A DNA stretch of 9,351 nucleotides from CAYVBE01 sp964448935. Lineage in GTDB: Bacteria > Planctomycetota > Brocadiia > SM23-32. The notes under the pieces were generated by a model that was given only the letters and a program-made list of their open reading frames with translations, was not told the DNA's origin and did not search any database. The position numbers and the translations under genes were made by a program. Below, piece by piece: positions 5,792-9,351 of the stretch (within the stretch, counting starts at the first letter, position 1; each line of letters starts with the position of its first letter). The DNA lies in the NCBI GenBank assembly GCA_964448935.1, contig CAYVBE010000167.1, positions 1 to 9,351 of the forward strand, in the 5' to 3' direction.

Positions 5792-7360
5792 TCAATCTTC
5801 GATGAGAAGCTTGTATTCCACGCTGTCGAGCAGAGCTTCCCAACTGGCCTGGATGATATTTTCGCTGACTCCGACGGTTCCCCAGACGCGCTGTCCGTCG
5901 GTGCTCTCGATGACGACACGCACCTTGGCGGCGGTGGCCTCGCGGGGGTTGATGACCCGTACGCGATAGTCGGTCAGCCTCATGCCCTTCAGGCACTCGT
6001 AATGCGGCTCCAGGGCCTTGCGCAGGGCGCCATCCAGGGCGTTGACCGGGCCATCGCCCTCGCCGGCCGTGTGCATCTGCTCGCCCTCGACGGCGATCTT
6101 GACCGTGGCGTCCGTGACCAGCGTGCCGTCCCCCTGCCGGATGCTGCTGACGTGATATGCCTGCACCTCGAAGTGGGGTCGGAACTCGCCCATTGCACGG
6201 CGTGCCAGCAGTTCGAACGACGCCTCGGCGGCCTCATACTGGTAGCCGGCGTTCTCGCGCTCCTTCAGCCGCTCCAGCAGGTCGGAGACCGTCTCGCGGT
6301 CGCCCTCCAGGTTGAACTCCTCCACCTTCTCCAGCATGGCGGCGTGGCCGGAGAGTTCGCTCAGCAGGAAACGCCGCTCGTTGCCCACCAGTGAGGGATC
6401 AATGTGTTCGCAGGCGCGCTCCGCCTTGCGCATGGCGTCCACGTGCTGGCCGGCCTTGTGGGCGAAGGCGCTGGCGCCCACGAAGGGCTGATGCTCGTCC
6501 CAAATCAGGTTGGCCGCCTCGTAGGCGAAGCGCGAGACTTCCGTCAGCCTGCGCAACTGATCTTCCGTGACGCAGCGGTGCGGTGTCTTGAGGTTGATGA
6601 TCGGGATGATGGAGCAGAGGTCGGCGTTGCCGGCGCGCTCGCCGAAGCCGTTCAGCGTGCCCTGCACGTGCACGGCGCCGTTCTGGACGGCGGCGATGGA
6701 GTTGGCAACGGCCAGGCCACAGTCGTTGTGGCAGTGGATGCCGATGGGGCAATCCACCTCCCCGACGGCGCTTGCAGTGACGCGGCCGATCTCGTCGGTC
6801 AGCGTGCCTCCGTTGGTGTCGCAGAGCACGATGCAGTCCGCGCCGGCCTCAGCGGCCACGCGCAGCACCTCAAGGCAGTATTCCGGGTGGCTGCGGTAGC
6901 CGTCGAAGTAGTGCTCGGCGTCCACGATGACCTCCCTGCCGGCGTCCTTGAGGAAGCGCACCGAGTCCTCGATCATCGCCAGGTTCTGCTCCAGCGTGGC
7001 GTGGATGACCTCGGTGACGTGGTAGTCCCACGATTTGGCCACGATGGTCGCCACGGGCGCGCCGGACTCCAGCAGCGCGCGCAGACCAAGGTCCTCGTCG
7101 GCCTCCAGCCCCTTGCGGCGGGTGGCGCCGAAGGCGGCGATGCGGGTGTTCTCCAGCGACAGGTCGCGGACACGCCGGAAATACTCGTCGTCCTTGGGGT
7201 TGGCGCCCGCGAAGCCGCCCTCCACGTAGTGCACGCCGAGCTCGTCCAGCCGCTCGGTGACCTCCAGCTTGTCCTCCGGCGAGAGCGCAATGCCCTCGGC
7301 CTGGCAGCCGTCGCGCAGGAGCGTGTCGTATATCGCGATTGTTTTCGGTTCTTCGCTCAT
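5792..7360 (-). CDS. cimA: (R)-citramalate synthase
   Basis: A 522-residue enzyme of the DRE-TIM metallolyase superfamily (2-isopropylmalate, homocitrate and citramalate synthases). The predicted reaction is acetyl-CoA plus pyruvate to (R)-citramalate, the first step of threonine-independent isoleucine synthesis. The metal and catalytic motif is YDTLLRDG (11-18), and the second metal-binding motif is HCHND (209-213). VEGGFAGANPKDDEYF (46-61), AAFGATRRKG (75-84) and AKSWDYHVTEV (108-118) are characteristic of the long CimA type rather than LeuA. The C-terminal LeuA-type allosteric domain (about 385-520), including VNALDGALRKAL, would sense isoleucine. Its ATG overlaps the lysC stop as ATGA, indicating coupling. 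The alternative, a 2-isopropylmalate synthase paralogue, is less likely given these blocks. Confidence 0.93.
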   Translation of the reverse strand: MSEEPKTIAIYDTLLRDGCQAEGIALSPEDKLEVTERLDELGVHYVEGGFAGANPKDDEYFRRVRDLSLENTRIAAFGATRRKGLEADEDLGLRALLESGAPVATIVAKSWDYHVTEVIHATLEQNLAMIEDSVRFLKDAGREVIVDAEHYFDGYRSHPEYCLEVLRVAAEAGADCIVLCDTNGGTLTDEIGRVTASAVGEVDCPIGIHCHNDCGLAVANSIAAVQNGAVHVQGTLNGFGERAGNADLCSIIPIINLKTPHRCVTEDQLRRLTEVSRFAYEAANLIWDEHQPFVGASAFAHKAGQHVDAMRKAERACEHIDPSLVGNERRFLLSELSGHAAMLEKVEEFNLEGDRETVSDLLERLKERENAGYQYEAAEASFELLARRAMGEFRPHFEVQAYHVSSIRQGDGTLVTDATVKIAVEGEQMHTAGEGDGPVNALDGALRKALEPHYECLKGMRLTDYRVRVINPREATAAKVRVVIESTDGQRVWGTVGVSENIIQASWEALLDSVEYKLLIED

Positions 7361-8586
7361 CGCTGTTCTTCGCCCAGTTCAAATGCGTCATGCACAGCCT
7401 GCAGCGCCTGCCGGCCGACATCCGCGTCTACGACGCAGGATATCTTGATCTCCGAGGTACTGATCATCTGGATGTTGATCTTACGGTCGGCCAGGGCCCG
7501 GAACATACGCTCGGCCACGCCGGAGTGGCTCCTCATTCCGACCCCGACGACGCTGACCTTGGCTATGCTCTGTTCGCTCTCGACCGCTGCGCCGCCCAGA
7601 CCCTCGCCCAGGCCCTCCACCACCTGCAGGGCGGCCGGCAGGTCGTCCTGCATGACGGTGAAGCTGACGTCGGCGAGGCCCTGCTCGCTGACGTTCTGCA
7701 CGATCATGTCCACGTTGATGTTGGCGCGCGCGATCTCGCTGAAGATCTGGGCCGCGATACCCGGCCGGTCGGGCACGTTGCGGATGGTGATCTTGGCCTC
7801 GTTGGTCTCCAGGGCGGCCGCCCGCACGTCCACCTGTTCCAGTTCTTCCCTTATGTCGGTCACCAGAGTACCCTCCGATTCATCGTGACTGGGGCGCACG
7901 CGGAACGGCACCTCGTAGCGCTTGGCCAGTTCCACGGCGCGGGAGTGCATCACCTTCGCGCCCAGGCTGGCCAGCTCCAGCAGTTCGTCGTAGTCCAGGC
8001 GGGGCAGCCACCGCGCGTTCTCCACCATGCGGGGATCAGCCGTGTAAACCCCTGCCACGTCCGTAAATATGTCGCACCGCTCCGCACCCATCGAGGCGGC
8101 CAGGGCCACGGCCGTGGTGTCCGAGCCGCCGCGTCCAAGGGTGGTGATGTTGTTCTCGCTGTCCACGCCCTGGAAGCCCGCAACGATGACGATCTGGTCG
8201 CGTTCCAACTCGGTCCGGAGGCGGCTCGTGTCAATGGTCGTGATGCGGGCCTTGCTGCTGACCCCGTCGGTGCGGATGCCCGCCTGGGCGCCGGTCAGGC
8301 TGATGGCGTCGTGGCCGAGGGTGTGGATAGCAATGGCCATCAGGGCGATGGACATCTGCTCGCCGACGGCCATCAGCATGTCCAGCTCCCGGGGGTTGGG
8401 CCGGGGGTCAATCTCGCGCGCCATACCGATCAGGCGATCGGTGTAGTCCCCCTGCGCGCTGACCACCACCACGACGCGGCGCCCGGCGTCCGACTCGGCG
8501 CAGGCGCGGCGCGCGGCGGCCAGCACCTTCTGCGGCGTGGCCAGCGAGCTGCCGCCGAATTTCTGAACCAGCAGACCGTTGTTCAT
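7357..8586 (-). CDS. lysC: Aspartate kinase with two C-terminal ACT domains
   Basis: A 409-residue monofunctional aspartokinase, which phosphorylates aspartate as the committed step to lysine, threonine, methionine and isoleucine. The kinase domain starts at once with QKFGGSS (8-14), followed by ITTLGRGGSDTTAVA (147-161) and FTDVAGVYTADPR (174-186). Two ACT regulatory domains follow, at about 264-330 (KITIRNVPDRPGIAAQIF) and 342-409 (VSVVGVGMRSHSG, then NIQMISTSEIKIS), so feedback control by lysine and/or threonine is expected. The start at 8586 is chosen because the family N-terminus lies there and GGGGA is 5 nt upstream; the open frame continues 63 codons further up but shows no family resemblance. 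First gene of the operon with cimA and valS. Length equals the family norm of about 405-411 residues. Confidence 0.96.
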   Translation of the reverse strand: MNNGLLVQKFGGSSLATPQKVLAAARRACAESDAGRRVVVVVSAQGDYTDRLIGMAREIDPRPNPRELDMLMAVGEQMSIALMAIAIHTLGHDAISLTGAQAGIRTDGVSSKARITTIDTSRLRTELERDQIVIVAGFQGVDSENNITTLGRGGSDTTAVALAASMGAERCDIFTDVAGVYTADPRMVENARWLPRLDYDELLELASLGAKVMHSRAVELAKRYEVPFRVRPSHDESEGTLVTDIREELEQVDVRAAALETNEAKITIRNVPDRPGIAAQIFSEIARANINVDMIVQNVSEQGLADVSFTVMQDDLPAALQVVEGLGEGLGGAAVESEQSIAKVSVVGVGMRSHSGVAERMFRALADRKINIQMISTSEIKISCVVDADVGRQALQAVHDAFELGEEQR

Positions 8587-8740
8587 CGCATTCCCCACAG
8601 AGTTCCACCCCGGCTCACACGCCGCAACGCGCAGACCGCGCGGCGCAGAGACGAGGTCCGGAAACCGGGCAGACAGCCTGATGACCCGCAGGCGACGGAT
8701 TCCGGGCCCAGGAGAATTCCCCTTGTGGCATTCGAGATAG
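8587..8740 (-). other. Presumed lysC leader, about 150 nt
   Basis: If transcription starts near 8740, the lysC mRNA carries a leader of roughly 150 nt. It has several short GC-rich inverted repeats, such as the GCCGCGCGG region near 8636-8645. I could not match it to the lysine riboswitch core or to a threonine/isoleucine leader peptide. Its frame is open into lysC but reads as non-coding sequence. Confidence 0.35.
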
Positions 8741-8746
8741 TTCATT

Positions 8747-8775
8747 ATCGTAATCGTGTGAACCATCCTTTTCAA
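8747..8775 (-). promoter_or_regulatory. Promoter of the lysC-cimA-valS operon
   Basis: On the minus strand TTGAAA (8770-8775, five of six consensus matches) and TACGAT (8747-8752, four of six) are 17 bp apart. This is the best sigma70-type match between lysC and thiD. The segment is AT-rich compared with its surroundings. A much weaker plus-strand candidate for thiD (TTGTGG at 8723, TATCGT at 8746) overlaps it. Confidence 0.5.
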
Positions 8776-8789
8776 GTACGGCGGGCGCC

Positions 8790-9351
8790 ATGATACCCAG
8801 AATCCTCACCATAGCCGGCAGCGACAGCGGGGGCGGGGCCGGCATACAGGCCGACCTGAAAACCATCCTGGCCCGCGGCGGCTACGGCATGTCGGCCATC
8901 ACCGCGCTCACCGCGCAGAACACGGTGGGTGTGCGGGATGTCCTGTCGGTGCCACCGGAGTTTGTGGCGGCGCAGATTGACGCGGTCCTCGAGGATCTCG
9001 GGGTTGATGCCGCCAAAACCGGCATGCTCGCCAGCACGGAGATAGTCGAGTGCGTTTCCGAGCGGGTGAGCCACCACGCAATCCGGCCGCTGGTGGTGGA
9101 CCCCGTCATGGTGGCCAAGAGCGGCGACAGGCTGCTCTCGCCGGACGCCGTAGACGCGGTGCGCCGCGACCTGCTGCCGCTGGCCACGGTGCTTACGCCC
9201 AATCTGCCCGAGACGGAGGCCCTGACGGGCCGTTCTGTGGGAAACGCGGAAGAGGCCCGGGAGGCCGCACGGCGCATCCACGAGATGGGCCCTGAGTGGG
9301 TGCTGGTCAAGGGTGGCCACCTGCCCGGAGAGGCGGTGGACCTGCTGTTCG
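8790..9351 (+). CDS. thiD: Hydroxymethylpyrimidine/phosphomethylpyrimidine kinase (partial, 3' end missing)
   Basis: The first 187 codons of a ThiD-type ribokinase-fold kinase, cut off by the window end; the family is usually about 260-270 residues. ThiD phosphorylates HMP and HMP-phosphate to HMP-diphosphate for thiamine synthesis. Visible blocks are TIAGSDSGGGAGIQADLKT (7-25), the GMSAITALTAQNT substrate-site segment (33-45), AKTGML (75-80), VVDPVMVAKSG (102-112), TPNLPE (136-141) and VLVKGGH (171-177). These match ThiD rather than pyridoxal kinase, although some ThiD-like enzymes also act on pyridoxal. The start at 8790 is chosen because the family N-terminus 'R-I-L-T-I-A-G-S-D' follows directly; the ribosome-binding site is weak (GGCGGG, 4 nt upstream). 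It is divergent from lysC, 203 bp away. Confidence 0.95.
   Translation, partial: MIPRILTIAGSDSGGGAGIQADLKTILARGGYGMSAITALTAQNTVGVRDVLSVPPEFVAAQIDAVLEDLGVDAAKTGMLASTEIVECVSERVSHHAIRPLVVDPVMVAKSGDRLLSPDAVDAVRRDLLPLATVLTPNLPETEALTGRSVGNAEEAREAARRIHEMGPEWVLVKGGHLPGEAVDLLF

Noticed and set aside
2542..5805. 1087-codon open frame on the plus strand
   Set aside because: It is antisense to valS and the MNT gene. Its translation is a low-complexity Val/Leu/Asp/Gly product typical of the opposite strand of a GC-rich gene, and every valS motif is on the minus strand.
8587..8775. Longer lysC start at 8775 or an in-frame leader peptide
   Set aside because: Aspartokinases begin just before the KFGGSS motif, as with the start at 8586. 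The upstream 63 codons overlap the promoter and have no enrichment in Lys, Thr or Ile codons of the kind expected for attenuation.
6404..8793. Long plus-strand open frames (6404-7888 and 7339-8793)
   Set aside because: They are antisense shadows of cimA and lysC with no recognisable domains.

Overview
The window is GC-rich bacterial DNA with compact genes and codon use to match. A Tat-exported sulfatase next to the end of a probable family 3 glycoside hydrolase, and intergenic copies of a 'CCGCAGAGACGC' hairpin repeat, suggest an environmental bacterium that degrades sulfated polysaccharides. The PVC superphylum (Planctomycetota, Lentisphaerota, Kiritimatiellota) or a neighbouring phylum such as Hydrogenedentota would fit. 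That placement is an inference from style; no rRNA or marker phylogeny was possible.

Layout. (1) 1-1843, plus strand: the last 40 codons of a probable GH3 enzyme, a well-formed sigma70-type promoter at 206-233, and a complete formylglycine-dependent S1 sulfatase (272-1843) with a twin-arginine signal. (2) 1844-3090: a repeat-rich zone surrounding a two-gene minus-strand HEPN/MNT (HepT/MntA-type) toxin-antitoxin operon. The operon has its own promoter and lies between two copies of a degenerate direct repeat of about 70 bp, each with a perfect 7-bp hairpin. Four related copies of a second repeat are also here. (3) 3091-8586, minus strand: aspartate kinase (lysC), (R)-citramalate synthase (cimA) and valyl-tRNA synthetase (valS), read in that order. 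lysC and cimA overlap by ATGA and 31 bp separate cimA from valS, so they look like one operon, with a probable promoter at 8747-8775 and a leader of about 150 nt. (4) 8790-9351, plus strand: thiD, divergent from lysC and cut by the window end.

How the genes work together. The lysC-cimA-valS cluster links entry into aspartate-family amino acids, the threonine-independent route to isoleucine, and charging of a branched-chain amino acid. The GH3 end and sulfatase form a carbohydrate-degradation pair at the edge of a locus that continues upstream. The HEPN/MNT pair is an accessory defence or stress module placed between these housekeeping and catabolic blocks, in the only repeat-rich DNA of the window. 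It is the most accessory-looking part of the window. No wholly new system was recognised; the repeat-bounded toxin-antitoxin locus and its flanking repeat families are the parts most worth a second look.
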